Shown: piece after piece, positions 51,782 through 61,322 of the stretch | Layout of the letters: every line of letters begins with the position of its first letter | Position numbering within the stretch: the stretch's first letter is position 1 | Assembly: GCF_001423425.1 (NCBI RefSeq) | Contig: NZ_LMNX01000003.1 | Coordinates: forward strand, 965,577 to 1,029,576 | DNA from: Rhizobium sp. Leaf306 | GTDB taxonomy: Bacteria; Pseudomonadota; Alphaproteobacteria; Rhizobiales; Rhizobiaceae | Length of the DNA stretch: 64,000 bases | Direction of reading: 5' to 3' | Notes under the pieces: model-generated | Told to the model about the DNA's origin: nothing | The model's input: the letters and a program-made list of their open reading frames with translations, nothing else | Database searches by the model: none | Translations under genes and position numbers: made by a program

Positions 51782-52609
51782 ATGCGGGACCATATCGACT
51801 TCATCCAGGCGCAGCACATTAAATGGCAGCAGGCCGAACTCCTGGGCTACCCAGATGCACGGATGAAGCTGCTGAGCACAGACGACGCTACCGGCGCGCT
51901 CAGCACTATCCTTTCGATGCCTGCCAATTGGAAACGTCCGCCCGCAGCCAGCCTTTTCGACGAGGAGATCTACGTTCTCGACGGCTCCTTGACCATGGGC
52001 GGCGAAACTTTCCTTGCCCACAGCTATGCATTCCTGCCGGCGGGATACGGCGAAAACGACATCGCTACGACAAACGGTGCGACGGCCCTCTACTTCAGGT
52101 CCGGCTCTGTGGGGGAGCAGCAGCGCCGTGATCCTGCCACGATAGAATCCCGCCTCGTCAGGTACCTAGACGTCGCGAACGGCTCGTGGGATGGAGATCT
52201 GGAAAGGCTTGGCCTGAGCAGCATGAAGGCAGGCTCGCGGATGCGGATGCTGCGTGAAGACCCGCTATCCGGCGAGATGACCTACATCACGGCAACGATC
52301 GCATTCCGCCGCGGCGAAAAGGCCGAGCGGCATCCGATCAGCCAGGAATTCTTCCTGCTGTCAGGCGAGCTGGCCGGCGAGCTTGGCACCATGCAAGGCG
52401 GTGCCTATTGCGTGCGTCCGCCAATGGCAAAGCACGGCCCCTACGGTTCACCGACCGGCGCTCTGATCTTCTTCCGGGGATTCGGCGGCAGGCAGGAGAC
52501 GTTCTGGGAAGAAACCGATCCTTTCACCTTCTACCCCACTCACCAGCCAATCTTGCCGGACTCTCTGAAGGCGCTCGGCAAGCCAGTCCCGCCGCCATCG
52601 CGCTACTAA
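51782..52609 (+). CDS. Bicupin protein (DUF4437-like)
   Basis: ATG 51782 follows GAGGAGACC. The 275-residue product has two cupin barrels: the first (about 55-115) with FDEEIYVLDGSLTMGGE and the second (about 170-250) with RHPISQEFFLLSGELAGELG, then PPMAKHGPYGSPTGALIFF. The metal-binding His/Glu set is only partly visible, so it may be a dioxygenase, isomerase or binding protein. The stop overlaps the convergent hydrolase stop by a few bases. Operator copy 3 lies 60 bp upstream. Confidence 0.75.
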   Translation: MRDHIDFIQAQHIKWQQAELLGYPDARMKLLSTDDATGALSTILSMPANWKRPPAASLFDEEIYVLDGSLTMGGETFLAHSYAFLPAGYGENDIATTNGATALYFRSGSVGEQQRRDPATIESRLVRYLDVANGSWDGDLERLGLSSMKAGSRMRMLREDPLSGEMTYITATIAFRRGEKAERHPISQEFFLLSGELAGELGTMQGGAYCVRPPMAKHGPYGSPTGALIFFRGFGGRQETFWEETDPFTFYPTHQPILPDSLKALGKPVPPPSRY

Positions 52610-54243
52610 GCACGTTTGGGCGCAACCCGGAGGGCAATACCCGCGCCTTCCGCAGCAAAAGCAAACAGATCCTGCGGATCGCTGACCAGCTTGCAAGAAG
52701 AATCCATCGTCCATAAACGATCGAGAAGTGGATATTGTAGCAAGGTCTGCCATATGCAGCGGTAATGCGCAGGCTGCCGAAGGAGGATCACGGCCCGGCG
52801 GTGCAGCCATTGAGGATCGATACGCGGCTCGGTGCACCGTGCATTGGCCGTCGTTCGCTGGTTCCACGGCCACCAGAGTTCCTGATCACGCATATGATGC
52901 CAGAGCTTGAGGAAATTGCCGCCAGCCCATTCCGGTGAAATATCCGGTGCGTACGCGGCTGCGAACGATATCCTATCTTCCATCTCAATGGCTGGAGGAG
53001 AGCGGAACGTTATGTGTCTGACCCGCTGTGGGTACCGTAGGCTGAATTCCACTGCAATGGCAGCCGAAGTACCGTGCGCATAAATGTCAATCTTTCCAAA
53101 TCGAACCTGATCGATGATCTCATTAAGCTGATCCACCCATACCTCTATCGAGACCTGCTCTTCAGCAGGGAGAATGGAATGGCCGTTGCCCCAGGTATCG
53201 ATCGCCAGCACCGGTCCCTCCCCCGCAAGTGCCTCGATCTCTTCTAAGTGCAGGTCTATTCCGCCCGGTAGGTCCGGCAGGAAGATCGTCGGAATGCTGT
53301 CTTTCCCCATCGAAGCACAGCGGAAATGCACAGCGCCCCGTGAGGTGGTAACATAGTCGCGCGAAAGTTCATCGCCGAGGACAGGCTCCCGATGCGGCGG
53401 CGTCTCGACTTCCGGCGCATGCCGGCGGAGTGTCGCCAGCTCCTCCACCGCGGCCGCCTGATGATCGCGCGGAAAAATCTGGACGGTGGCGGTTTCCGGA
53501 TAGAGTGGCACCGTCTTGTACTGGCTGTCGCCCGGCCGATTGCCGTAGATCACCGGAACCTTGACCTCGCTGATCATACCCAGACCGGCATGTCGGAAAG
53601 CCGAAGAGTAGACGCGAACATAGGTTTCGCTTGCCGTCAGCAACTCCGTGGCGCCACGATAGAGAAAATCGATATCGGGCAGATCCGTGTCGGCGCGCTG
53701 CGAAAGCAATGGCTTGTCCCACGGCCAGAACATATGCTGCTCGCGATATCGAAACCACGCCCAGGTCAGGTGCCCGCCATCCCAGCTAGGCTCGATCGGC
53801 GTCAGGTATTCGGCCAGTCGTTCTTCAGTATAGGGCTTTGCGAAAACCGGGAAACCATCTGTCAGTACGAAGCTGCAGAGATCGGGATGCCGCAGGGCCA
53901 GTTCGACCGCTACGCCGGCGCCGGTATGTCGGCCGTAAACCATCACCCGTGAAAGGCGTAGCATGTGTATCCCTGAGGCCACTGCATCGGCGAGGTCTGC
54001 CGTCGTCAGATCCGGCTTTTCAAGCATTTCGGACATGCCGAACCCCGGAAGATCGAAGGCAAATGTGGTGAAATTCGCTCCCCATTCCGCCTGCAGAGGT
54101 TCCAGCACCCGCAGCGAGCACGGGGCGGCATGCAGCATCACCAGCGGCGGCCCTTTCCCCTGCCGTGCGTAGTGCAAAAGCTTGCCGTCGATATCCAGAA
54201 ATCCTTTGTGCATCGGCAGTGGTTCGGCGCATTCTTCCTGCAT
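52606..54243 (-). CDS. Tandem alpha/beta-hydrolase-fold protein lacking nucleophile serines
   Basis: The 545-residue protein contains two copies of the same fold. Repeat 1 (about 15-270) has LPGFGMSE and a nucleophile elbow reading G104-R-H-T-G108; repeat 2 (about 300-540) has DTWGNGHS and an elbow A389-H-G-T-S393. Both halves share the motif WxxMRxQExWWPW (FRYREQHMFWPWD near 164 and WHHMRDQELWWPWN). Neither elbow has the usual Ser of GxSxG. A His in the elbow is known in some hydrolase-fold subfamilies; the second half has Gly there. A binding or non-hydrolytic role, or unusual chemistry, is likely. It is divergent from the FAD oxidase with an operator between them. Confidence 0.8.
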   Translation of the reverse strand: MQEECAEPLPMHKGFLDIDGKLLHYARQGKGPPLVMLHAAPCSLRVLEPLQAEWGANFTTFAFDLPGFGMSEMLEKPDLTTADLADAVASGIHMLRLSRVMVYGRHTGAGVAVELALRHPDLCSFVLTDGFPVFAKPYTEERLAEYLTPIEPSWDGGHLTWAWFRYREQHMFWPWDKPLLSQRADTDLPDIDFLYRGATELLTASETYVRVYSSAFRHAGLGMISEVKVPVIYGNRPGDSQYKTVPLYPETATVQIFPRDHQAAAVEELATLRRHAPEVETPPHREPVLGDELSRDYVTTSRGAVHFRCASMGKDSIPTIFLPDLPGGIDLHLEEIEALAGEGPVLAIDTWGNGHSILPAEEQVSIEVWVDQLNEIIDQVRFGKIDIYAHGTSAAIAVEFSLRYPQRVRHITFRSPPAIEMEDRISFAAAYAPDISPEWAGGNFLKLWHHMRDQELWWPWNQRTTANARCTEPRIDPQWLHRRAVILLRQPAHYRCIWQTLLQYPLLDRLWTMDSSCKLVSDPQDLFAFAAEGAGIALRVAPKRA

Positions 54244-54264
54244 GTCTAGCTCCCTCGGGCAAAT

Positions 54265-54274
54265 CTGTTGACAG
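54265..54274. promoter_or_regulatory. Operator copy 4 (CTGTTGACAG)
   Basis: It lies in the 119-bp divergent region, 22 bp before the start of the hydrolase gene (54243) and about 90 bp before the oxidase start (54363). The extended sequence is ATCTGTTGACAGTTTAC. Confidence 0.6.
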
Positions 54275-54362
54275 TTTACATCCGAAATTAGTATGGATGT
54301 CCAGAGGGTTTGCTTGATTGAAATCGGACATGCCTCTTGCGCAATCCGATACGGAGAAGACG

Positions 54363-55961
54363 ATGAGCGCGACTGGCGATACCAACCAAAACACTTTCCT
54401 CTTGGAACAGCTGGGAACGTCGGTTCCGGGCCTTGAACTGCAGATTTCTAACCTCTCCCTATACCAGACAGATATCTACTATGTTGCTGAACATCCGCCG
54501 CTGGCCCTTGCTTCGCCTGCGTCTGCCGAAGAGGTCAAACAACTTGTGCTGGCCGCCCGCCGGCTCGGGCTGAAGCTAGCCAGCCGTGGCGCCGGCCTGT
54601 CGTACAGCTCCGGTTACATCCCGGCCAATGACCGCACCGTCATCGTAGACATGACGCGCATGAACAGCATTGTCGATCTCCAGCCTGAAGATAGATATGT
54701 AACCGTTGAGCCCGGCGTAACCTGGTCGCAGCTACGCGAGGCACTTAAACCGATCGGCCTGACCACGCCTTTCTGGGGGACGTTTTCCGGCCTCTACGCG
54801 ACGATCGGCGCGACGGTATCGCAGGGCGGCAAATTCTACGGTTCCGCATCGCGCGGCACCTCGGCAGAGAGCGTGCTCGGCCTGCAGATTGTAACCGGCA
54901 CAGGCGAGATCCTGACGACCGGTTCTGCAGCGACGATTGGCGAAGCATCGCCCTTTTTCCGCAATTATGGGCCGGACCTCACCGGAGTATTTCTCGGTGA
55001 CTGTGGCGCGTTCGGCATCAAGACCCGCATCACACTCCAACTCATACCGGCAGCAGTAGAAACCGGGTTCTGCTCCTTCTCGTTCGACGAACCTCTCGCC
55101 CAACTTGGCGCTATGGGCAAGATCGGAGCGGAACTGCTCGCCAGCGAATGCCTCGGCATGGACCCATTCACCGCCCGCAGCCGAATGGCCGGCGAGGGAC
55201 TGACCAGCGACATTGCCACCCTTCTCGGTGTCATCAAGGGAAGCGGATCGATATTCTCTGGCCTGCGCGACGCGGCCCTGATCGCAGCCAGCGGCCGCCG
55301 TTTCTCCGAAAAGGTCGGATACCTCATGAACTGTATCTGTGAGGGCCGCGACCAGGCTGACGTCCGCTCCCGTATGCGCCGCATCAGAGAGATCGCAACG
55401 GCGGCAGGCGGACGCGCCATCCCTGCATCAATCCCCCGCGTCATGCGGGCGATGCCCTTCCCACCCATGAACGGGCTGCTGACACCATCGGCGAAGCGGG
55501 TGAATTGGCTGCACACCGTCGTGCCGAACTCCCGCGGCGGCGAATGCTTCAGCAAGACCGAGGCGGTGTTTGCCAGGCATGCCAGACTGATGAAGGATTG
55601 CGGCATAGACCGCGGATACTTGCTCTCGACACACGGTCCTTCCGGGGTCGGCATCGAAACGCTGATCCGCTGGTCGGACGCTCCTTACGCCATCCATACC
55701 CATTTCATGAGCGATGCAGAAAAGGCAAAAGTCAGGCAGCGCTCTGAAAATCCGAAATCGTCTGCAGCCGTCATTGAGATATCAAAAGACATCGTCGCGG
55801 ACTGGCGCGACATGGGCGGCGTCCATATGCAGATTGGCAGGAAATATCCTTATCTCGAAACCCGCCAGCCGGCGACGGCAACACTGCTCGGAGATTTGAA
55901 GCAGAAGCTCGACCCCGACAATATCATCAACCCCGGCAACCTCTTCTCGACCCTGAAATAG
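54363..55961 (+). CDS. FAD-linked oxidase/dehydrogenase (GlcD/VAO type)
   Basis: ATG 54363 follows GGAGAAG; the frame back to 54318 is less likely. The 532-residue flavoenzyme has the FAD-binding domain (SPASAEEVKQLVLAARRLGL; SRGAGLSYSSGY; EPGVTWSQL; YATIGATVSQGGKFYGS) and a C-terminal cap ending DPDNIINPGNLFS, typical of the VAO/PCMH superfamily. It would oxidise a hydroxy acid or phenolic alcohol. The adjacent alcohol and aldehyde dehydrogenases continue an oxidation route. Confidence 0.9.
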   Translation: MSATGDTNQNTFLLEQLGTSVPGLELQISNLSLYQTDIYYVAEHPPLALASPASAEEVKQLVLAARRLGLKLASRGAGLSYSSGYIPANDRTVIVDMTRMNSIVDLQPEDRYVTVEPGVTWSQLREALKPIGLTTPFWGTFSGLYATIGATVSQGGKFYGSASRGTSAESVLGLQIVTGTGEILTTGSAATIGEASPFFRNYGPDLTGVFLGDCGAFGIKTRITLQLIPAAVETGFCSFSFDEPLAQLGAMGKIGAELLASECLGMDPFTARSRMAGEGLTSDIATLLGVIKGSGSIFSGLRDAALIAASGRRFSEKVGYLMNCICEGRDQADVRSRMRRIREIATAAGGRAIPASIPRVMRAMPFPPMNGLLTPSAKRVNWLHTVVPNSRGGECFSKTEAVFARHARLMKDCGIDRGYLLSTHGPSGVGIETLIRWSDAPYAIHTHFMSDAEKAKVRQRSENPKSSAAVIEISKDIVADWRDMGGVHMQIGRKYPYLETRQPATATLLGDLKQKLDPDNIINPGNLFSTLK

Positions 55962-55965
55962 CAAA

Positions 55966-56001
55966 AGAGGCGCTGCGGTCTGGCTTCACCGCAGCGCCTC
56001 T
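55966..56001. terminator. Bidirectional terminator hairpin
   Basis: AGAGGCGCTGCGGT and its exact complement flank an 8-bp loop between the convergent oxidase and ABC ATPase genes; AAAA precedes it. Confidence 0.8.
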
Positions 56002-56019
56002 GCATATTTGATGGAAGAA

Positions 56020-58113
56020 TCAGACGTTGGTGCGTTCAGCATGCCCGGCCGCTTCCCCTACCATGTCGGCCAACACATAAGACGGCTTGCCCGGAAACAG
56101 GCAGGCGCTTAGGTGATCGATACCGGTGCGCGGCTCGAGTTTCGGCTCAGCCCTTGCGCATTCCTCGACAGCGCGAAAACAGCGCGTGCGGAACGAACAG
56201 CCCGAAGGAGGCGACAGCGGGTTGGGCAGGTCGCCCTCTAACACGATACGCCCCTCGCCTTCCGACGCGTCCGGTCGCGGGATCGAAGACAACAATGCCT
56301 GCGTATAGGGATGCGCTGGCGACTCGAACACTTCGCGAACCGCTCCATGCTCAACGATCCGGCCGAGATACATCACCGCCACCTCGTCCGAGATATGCCG
56401 AACTACCGAGAGATCGTGCGAGATGAAGACATAGGTCAGACCCAGCTCTTCCTGCAATTTCTTCAACAGGTTGATAATCTGTGCCTGAATCGAGACGTCA
56501 AGCGCCGAAACCGCTTCGTCTAAAATGAGCACATCCGGGTTGAGCGCAAGGGCGCGGGCGATAGCGATGCGCTGGCGCTGCCCACCTGAGAATTCGGGCG
56601 GGCGCCGCCGTCCGGCATCGGGTGTCAATCCCACATGCGCCAACAATTCATCGATCCGTTGCGGATCATATCTGCCATGAATACGCAGCGGTTCGCCGAT
56701 AACCTCATGGATCGTCATCCGCGGATCGAGCGACGAATACGGATCCTGGAACACCACCTGCAGATCACGACGCTTGGCGCGAAGGCGGGTGCCGCGCAGG
56801 TTCATGAATGGCTCACCGTTCAAATAGACGTCGCCACCTGAGGCATCAAGAAGGCGCAGGAGCACACGCGCCAGCGTGGACTTCCCACAACCGGATTCGC
56901 CGACAAGCCCAAGCGTCCGACCCTTGGGAATCTCGAAGGAGATATTTCGTAGTGCCTTAAGCTGCTGGGAGCTTCTAAGAAGTCCAACACCAATCTGGAA
57001 ATCTTTAGTGAGATTGTCCACCTTGAGGATTGGCGCCAGCACGTCTCGCTCATCGATCTGTTCGCGATCGACGATTTGCACGGCCTTTTCCTGCGCCTGC
57101 CGCCAAGCAGCAGTCTCCTCGCTGAAGTGACACGCCACGGCACTATCATCGCGGAGGGCATGCAACAGCGGCTTTTCCTCGCGACAGGGTATCCGGCCGT
57201 TCGACATCGCGCAACGTGGATGGAACACGCAGCCGCGTGGTCGATTGGCGAGGTCCGGTACAAAGCCTGGAATGGAATAAAGCTCCTTCACCTCCCGATC
57301 GACACGCGGCAGACTAGCAATCAGCCCGGCGGTGTATGGATGGTTTGGGTTGGAAAACAGCGTCTTCGCAGGCGAAGTCTCCATGATCCTGCCGCCATAC
57401 ATGACGGCCATACGGTCGGCCGTTTCAGCAACTAGGCCGAGATCGTGGGTGATTAGCACCATGGCCGCCTTGGTGCGTTCACGCACTTCCGCCAGCACGC
57501 TCATCACCTGAGCTTGTATGGTCACGTCCAGCGCCGTCGTTGGCTCGTCGGCAATTAGGAGATCAGGCTCGTTGGCCATCGCAATCGCGATTACCACGCG
57601 CTGCCGCATGCCGCCAGAAAACTCGTTGGGATACTGGCTATAGCGCTTTTCTGGGTTGGGAATACCGACAAGTTGCAAGAGCTCGATCACCCGGTCGCGC
57701 ACCTGCCGGCTCGACATGCCGGGGTTATGCAGCCGCACGGCCTCGCCGATCTGCTTGCCAATCCGCAGTACCGGATTGAGCGTCGTCATCGGATCCTGGA
57801 AGACGATGGCCATTGTCTTGCCGCGGATCGACCGCATCTGCTCGAAGGACAAGCTGGTCAGCTCGCGGCCGCGCAGTTTTATGCTGCCGGAGACGATCTT
57901 CAGCGGTTCGGCCAAAAGACCGAGCACTGCCAGCATCGTCAAGCTCTTGCCCGAACCCGATTCGCCGACGATGCCGAAGACTTCGTTCTGCCGGACGTCG
58001 AACGACACGTCGTCGACAAGTCTCACCGGCCCCTTTGCGCCGGGAACCTCGATTGAGAGATTGCGGACGCTGAGGACGATATCCGTGTCGGCTGTCGCCA
58101 TGGGAGTGCTCAT
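56020..58113 (-). CDS. Fused double ATPase of a Dpp/Opp-type importer
   Basis: ATG 58113 overlaps the permease stop by one base (GTG 58116 is also in frame). The 697-residue protein joins DppD- and DppF-like ATPases that are usually separate. Half 1 has GESGSGKS near 55, [15 protein letters not shown] and [12 protein letters not shown]. Half 2 has GESGCGKST near 410, [18 protein letters not shown] and [10 protein letters not shown]. Each half ends with the oligopeptide-transporter tail containing clustered cysteines ([19 protein letters not shown]). Both ATPase sites are complete. Confidence 0.94.
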   Translation of the reverse strand: MSTPMATADTDIVLSVRNLSIEVPGAKGPVRLVDDVSFDVRQNEVFGIVGESGSGKSLTMLAVLGLLAEPLKIVSGSIKLRGRELTSLSFEQMRSIRGKTMAIVFQDPMTTLNPVLRIGKQIGEAVRLHNPGMSSRQVRDRVIELLQLVGIPNPEKRYSQYPNEFSGGMRQRVVIAIAMANEPDLLIADEPTTALDVTIQAQVMSVLAEVRERTKAAMVLITHDLGLVAETADRMAVMYGGRIMETSPAKTLFSNPNHPYTAGLIASLPRVDREVKELYSIPGFVPDLANRPRGCVFHPRCAMSNGRIPCREEKPLLHALRDDSAVACHFSEETAAWRQAQEKAVQIVDREQIDERDVLAPILKVDNLTKDFQIGVGLLRSSQQLKALRNISFEIPKGRTLGLVGESGCGKSTLARVLLRLLDASGGDVYLNGEPFMNLRGTRLRAKRRDLQVVFQDPYSSLDPRMTIHEVIGEPLRIHGRYDPQRIDELLAHVGLTPDAGRRRPPEFSGGQRQRIAIARALALNPDVLILDEAVSALDVSIQAQIINLLKKLQEELGLTYVFISHDLSVVRHISDEVAVMYLGRIVEHGAVREVFESPAHPYTQALLSSIPRPDASEGEGRIVLEGDLPNPLSPPSGCSFRTRCFRAVEECARAEPKLEPRTGIDHLSACLFPGKPSYVLADMVGEAAGHAERTNV

Positions 58114-58952
58114 CACTTTGACCTCTCGGATACACCGGCAACCTCACCTTCGGAAGTGAATGCCTGTGAGAGAAACTGAAGACCTGCGACCAGAATGAAT
58201 AGGGCGATGCTCGGCAGGATCGCTAGCGATGGTGCTAGCGCCAGATAGCTCTGGCCTTCACTAACCATCATGCCCCAGCTCGGCAGAGGCGGCTGCACGC
58301 CAAGCCCGAGATAGCTAAGGGAAGCCTCCATCACCACGATCTGGCCGAACTCGTAGGAGCCGACGATCAACATCTGGGGCAACACGTTTGGAAGAAGATG
58401 TTTGCGGATATTCCATGCCGCCGTTGCCCCTTGCGTCCTTGCCGACAACACAAACTCCCGCTCGCGCAGGCTGAGCGCCATACCGCGTGCCACGCGGCCA
58501 TAGGCGACCCAGCTTGTCAAACCGAGCAAAATAGCAAGGTTGGTAACGCTTGGTCCGATAATGGCGCTGACCGCGATCAGCAGCAGCACTCGCGGGATCG
58601 AAAGCTGCAGGTCAGCCAAGCCCATTATCAAGGTTTCGACCGGACCGCGAAAGTATCCAGCAACGAGACCGAGGAATACGCCGACGACCAGGCTAACGGC
58701 GACCGCCCCAAGCCCGATCAACGCGGAAACCTGTCCGGCAAGCGCTAGCCTGCTGAGGATGTCGCGGCCCAAAGTATCGGTGCCTAGCAGGTAGAACTTT
58801 CCGTCGAACGAAGATTCGCCCATCGGCACTAGGCTGCCCGCGAGATTTTGGCCGTAAGGGTCGTAGAAGGGCATCAGCGGTGTCAGGACCATGAACAAGA
58901 TCATGATCGCAAGCAAGCTGACAGCAACTATTCTGGAAAGATCGAAGGTCAT
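58113..58952 (-). CDS. Dpp/Opp-type ABC permease (DppC-like)
   Basis: ATG 58952 (MTFDLSRIVAVSLLAIM) overlaps the upstream permease stop by one base. The 279-residue inner-membrane protein has the DppC opening (LGTDTLGRDILSRLALAGQV) and the EAA loop region (TQGATAAWNIRKHLLPNVLP). It forms the channel with the DppB-like protein. Confidence 0.93.
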   Translation of the reverse strand: MTFDLSRIVAVSLLAIMILFMVLTPLMPFYDPYGQNLAGSLVPMGESSFDGKFYLLGTDTLGRDILSRLALAGQVSALIGLGAVAVSLVVGVFLGLVAGYFRGPVETLIMGLADLQLSIPRVLLLIAVSAIIGPSVTNLAILLGLTSWVAYGRVARGMALSLREREFVLSARTQGATAAWNIRKHLLPNVLPQMLIVGSYEFGQIVVMEASLSYLGLGVQPPLPSWGMMVSEGQSYLALAPSLAILPSIALFILVAGLQFLSQAFTSEGEVAGVSERSK

Positions 58953-59869
58953 CAAACCATCCTCACGCGCGGATCAAGGAGACCATATAGAACGTCCACG
59001 ATCAGATTGATGACGACGAACATCAGCGAGATCAGGAAGACGCCAGCGATGATAACCGGGAAATCTCGCTGGCTGACTGACTGTACGATCAGCCTGCCGA
59101 CTCCTGGCCAGCTGAACACCGTTTCAGTGACAACTGTCCCGCCAAGAAGAAGGCCGAGATTGATACCCGCGACGGTGACCAGCGGCAGCAGAGCATTAGG
59201 AAGCATGTGGCCGAGCAGGACCTGGATCTTGCCCTGCCCTTTCGCATAGGCAGTCCGCACATAATCTTGCCGCTGCTCGGTGGCGAGCGAAGCATTGAAC
59301 AGCCGCAGGTATAGTGCCAGCTCGTACGTGCCGAGGGTCAGCGCGGGCAGAATGAGATGAGAAAGGGTGCCGCGACCCAGCGAGGGCAGCCATTTCAGCC
59401 ACACGGAAAAGATCAGGATCATCACGAGACCGAACGAAAAGATCGGGATGGCTTGACGACCGAGCGCGATCCACATGATCAGCTGACGCACGAAGCGCGA
59501 GCCAGTCATTCGCATAATGATGCCCAAGATGAACGCAAGCCCCAACCCAAGCACGAAGGAGGTCAGTGCCAGCTCGAGCGTTGCCGGCACGCGTTCAAGG
59601 ACAAGACTCATCGCGGATACGTTCTGCCGCAGCGATACGCCGAAATCGCCGCGCAGCACATTCCAGATAAAATCGAAATACTGGATGATCATCGGCCGAT
59701 CTAGGCCAAGTGCCTCCCGCACCCTTGCAATATCCTCTCCGGACGCTTCGGCAGAAAGGTTTAGAACAGCCGGATCGCCGGCAAGCCGAACAAGGAAAAA
59801 CGCAGCCGTTATGACGCCGAGAACCGTCAGCATCGACTGAAGGACGCGCTTAATCAGAAATGTTGTCAT
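58952..59869 (-). CDS. Dpp/Opp-type ABC permease (DppB-like)
   Basis: The 305-residue protein has DppB hallmarks: FLIKRVLQSMLTVLGVITAA at the N-terminus, RLAGDPAVL, the EAA segment (RTAYAKGQGKIQVLLGHMLP) and GTVVTETVFSWPGVGRLIV. It is the first gene of the transporter operon, with operator copies 5 and 6 upstream. Its binding protein is encoded at 49989. Confidence 0.94.
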   Translation of the reverse strand: MTTFLIKRVLQSMLTVLGVITAAFFLVRLAGDPAVLNLSAEASGEDIARVREALGLDRPMIIQYFDFIWNVLRGDFGVSLRQNVSAMSLVLERVPATLELALTSFVLGLGLAFILGIIMRMTGSRFVRQLIMWIALGRQAIPIFSFGLVMILIFSVWLKWLPSLGRGTLSHLILPALTLGTYELALYLRLFNASLATEQRQDYVRTAYAKGQGKIQVLLGHMLPNALLPLVTVAGINLGLLLGGTVVTETVFSWPGVGRLIVQSVSQRDFPVIIAGVFLISLMFVVINLIVDVLYGLLDPRVRMV

Positions 59870-59964
59870 CTCAATCTCCTATGCCCGTGGAGCGTTTGAT
59901 CTCCGTCCATGAGCGTGAGAGTTCCCAGCCGTGTAATGCCATTGGTAACGCGACTTCTGCATAA

Positions 59965-59974
59965 CTGTCAACAG
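59965..59974. promoter_or_regulatory. Operator copy 5 (CTGTCAACAG)
   Basis: It lies about 95 bp before the DppB-like gene start; extended sequence AACTGTCAACAGTAAG. Confidence 0.6.
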
Positions 59975-59986
59975 TAAGCAGGGTTG

Positions 59987-60093
59987 TCCCGTAAGTTCGT
60001 TGCCCGTGGTCGCTGTTGGGAACGCTTTCGAGGTGCTTGCGAACACATAAGGCACTGACGCATTCGCCGCTTTGCGATATTCGACTTACGGGA
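59987..60093. repeat. Inverted repeat pair TCCCGTAAGTTCG / CGACTTACGGGA
   Basis: Two 12-13-bp arms (59987-59999 and 60082-60093) differing by one inserted base bracket about 80 bp. It may be a small non-autonomous insertion inside the promoter region. No duplication of the target is evident. Confidence 0.35.
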
Positions 60094-60165
60094 TAGCGGT
60101 TTTCACGGGCTGATGACGGATTTTCTGACTGAGTCAATAATGTTCACAGCTGCTCTTGACGTCAA

Positions 60166-60175
60166 CTGTCAACAG
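60166..60175. promoter_or_regulatory. Operator copy 6 (CTGTCAACAG)
   Basis: It lies about 47 bp before the alcohol dehydrogenase start, where it would overlap or follow a promoter. Confidence 0.6.
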
Positions 60176-60221
60176 ATTGCACTATGGGTCTTGAACAGAA
60201 ATTTCGAGCAGGATGGAATCC

Positions 60222-61307
60222 ATGAAAGCTGCAGTAATCTGGGAAGCCGGTCAGCCGATGACAATCGAAAACGTCGAGATTGGAAAGCCTGCACGTCGTG
60301 AAGTTCTTATTCGTACCTCATATGCTGGGGTATGCCATTCGGATCTGCACTTCGCTGATGGCACCTATGCCTATCCTATGCCTTTCGTTCCCGGTCATGA
60401 ATCCTCCGGTATCGTCGAGGCGGTCGGCGAGGATGTCACCTACGTCAAAAAGGGAGACCATGTCGTAACCTGCCTATCAGTATTCTGCGGCACCTGCCCA
60501 AACTGCGTTACCGGCCGTCCAAACATTTGCGAAAGCGTCGATGTAAAGCTACCGCCAGGAAAGGCGGAGCGGATGTGGCTAAACGGCAAGCTGGTCCACC
60601 AATTCTCCAACCTTTCGTCATTCGCTGAACAAATGCTCGTCCATGAAAACGCACTCGTTAAGATCAACCGCGACATCCCACTCGACCGAGCATCGCTGGT
60701 CGGCTGTGGCGTGCTAACGGGCGTAGGAGCTGTCGTACACGCTGCCAAAGTCAAGCCGGGATCAACGGTTGCGGTCATTGGTTGCGGCGGCGTCGGCCTG
60801 TCAGTCGTAAGCGGAGCGATGCTCGCAGGCGCCGGACGAATCATCGCCATCGACATGCTGGACAGCAAGCTCGAATTGGCAAAGCAGCTCGGCGCAACGG
60901 ATGTCATCAACGCGGGGACAACCGATCCCGTAGCGGCGGTGCTTGAACTGACCTCTGGCGGCGTCCCCTATTCCTTTGAGGCTCTCGGCTTAAAGAAGAC
61001 TGCGGAACAAGCATTCGCCATGCTGCGGATGGGTGGTACGGCAACGGTGCTCGGCATGATCAAGCCCGGCATCAAGCTTGAGTTCGAAGGATCAATGTTT
61101 ATCAAGGACCGCCGGCTTCAGGGATCCTCTATGGGGTCCAATCAGTTCCGCGTCGATATTCCCAACCTGCTTGAATATTACATGCAGGGCCGGTTGAAAC
61201 TGGATCACCTGATCTCCGACACGATCAAGCTGTCACAGATCAACGACGCATTCGACAACCTGCGCACCGGGGCTCCCGTTCGGCAGATCATCGACATGGC
61301 AGCTTGA
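60222..61307 (+). CDS. Zinc-dependent alcohol dehydrogenase
   Basis: ATG 60222 (MKAAVIWEAGQPMTIENVEI) is preferred to ATG 60213. The 361-residue MDR enzyme has catalytic zinc ligands C38 (GVCHSD) and H59-E60 (PGHES), a structural zinc site C89/C92/C95/C103 (FCGTCPNCVTGRPNIC), and the NAD motif GCGGVGLSVVSGA. It oxidises a primary or aromatic alcohol to an aldehyde, passed to the aldehyde dehydrogenase encoded 15 bp downstream. Confidence 0.94.
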   Translation: MKAAVIWEAGQPMTIENVEIGKPARREVLIRTSYAGVCHSDLHFADGTYAYPMPFVPGHESSGIVEAVGEDVTYVKKGDHVVTCLSVFCGTCPNCVTGRPNICESVDVKLPPGKAERMWLNGKLVHQFSNLSSFAEQMLVHENALVKINRDIPLDRASLVGCGVLTGVGAVVHAAKVKPGSTVAVIGCGGVGLSVVSGAMLAGAGRIIAIDMLDSKLELAKQLGATDVINAGTTDPVAAVLELTSGGVPYSFEALGLKKTAEQAFAMLRMGGTATVLGMIKPGIKLEFEGSMFIKDRRLQGSSMGSNQFRVDIPNLLEYYMQGRLKLDHLISDTIKLSQINDAFDNLRTGAPVRQIIDMAA

Positions 61308-61322
61308 GGCAAGGAGAGACCG

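Larger units (their letters stand above)
59870..60221. other. 352-bp divergent regulatory region
   Basis: It separates the importer operon (minus) from the alcohol dehydrogenase operon (plus). It contains two operator copies 200 bp apart and an inverted repeat at 59987-60093. No gene is supported. The double operator could allow looping or independent control of each promoter. Confidence 0.6.

Noticed and set aside
59871..60137. 88-residue minus-strand frame in the divergent promoter
   Set aside because: It overlaps two regulatory features and an inverted repeat, and no family was recognised.
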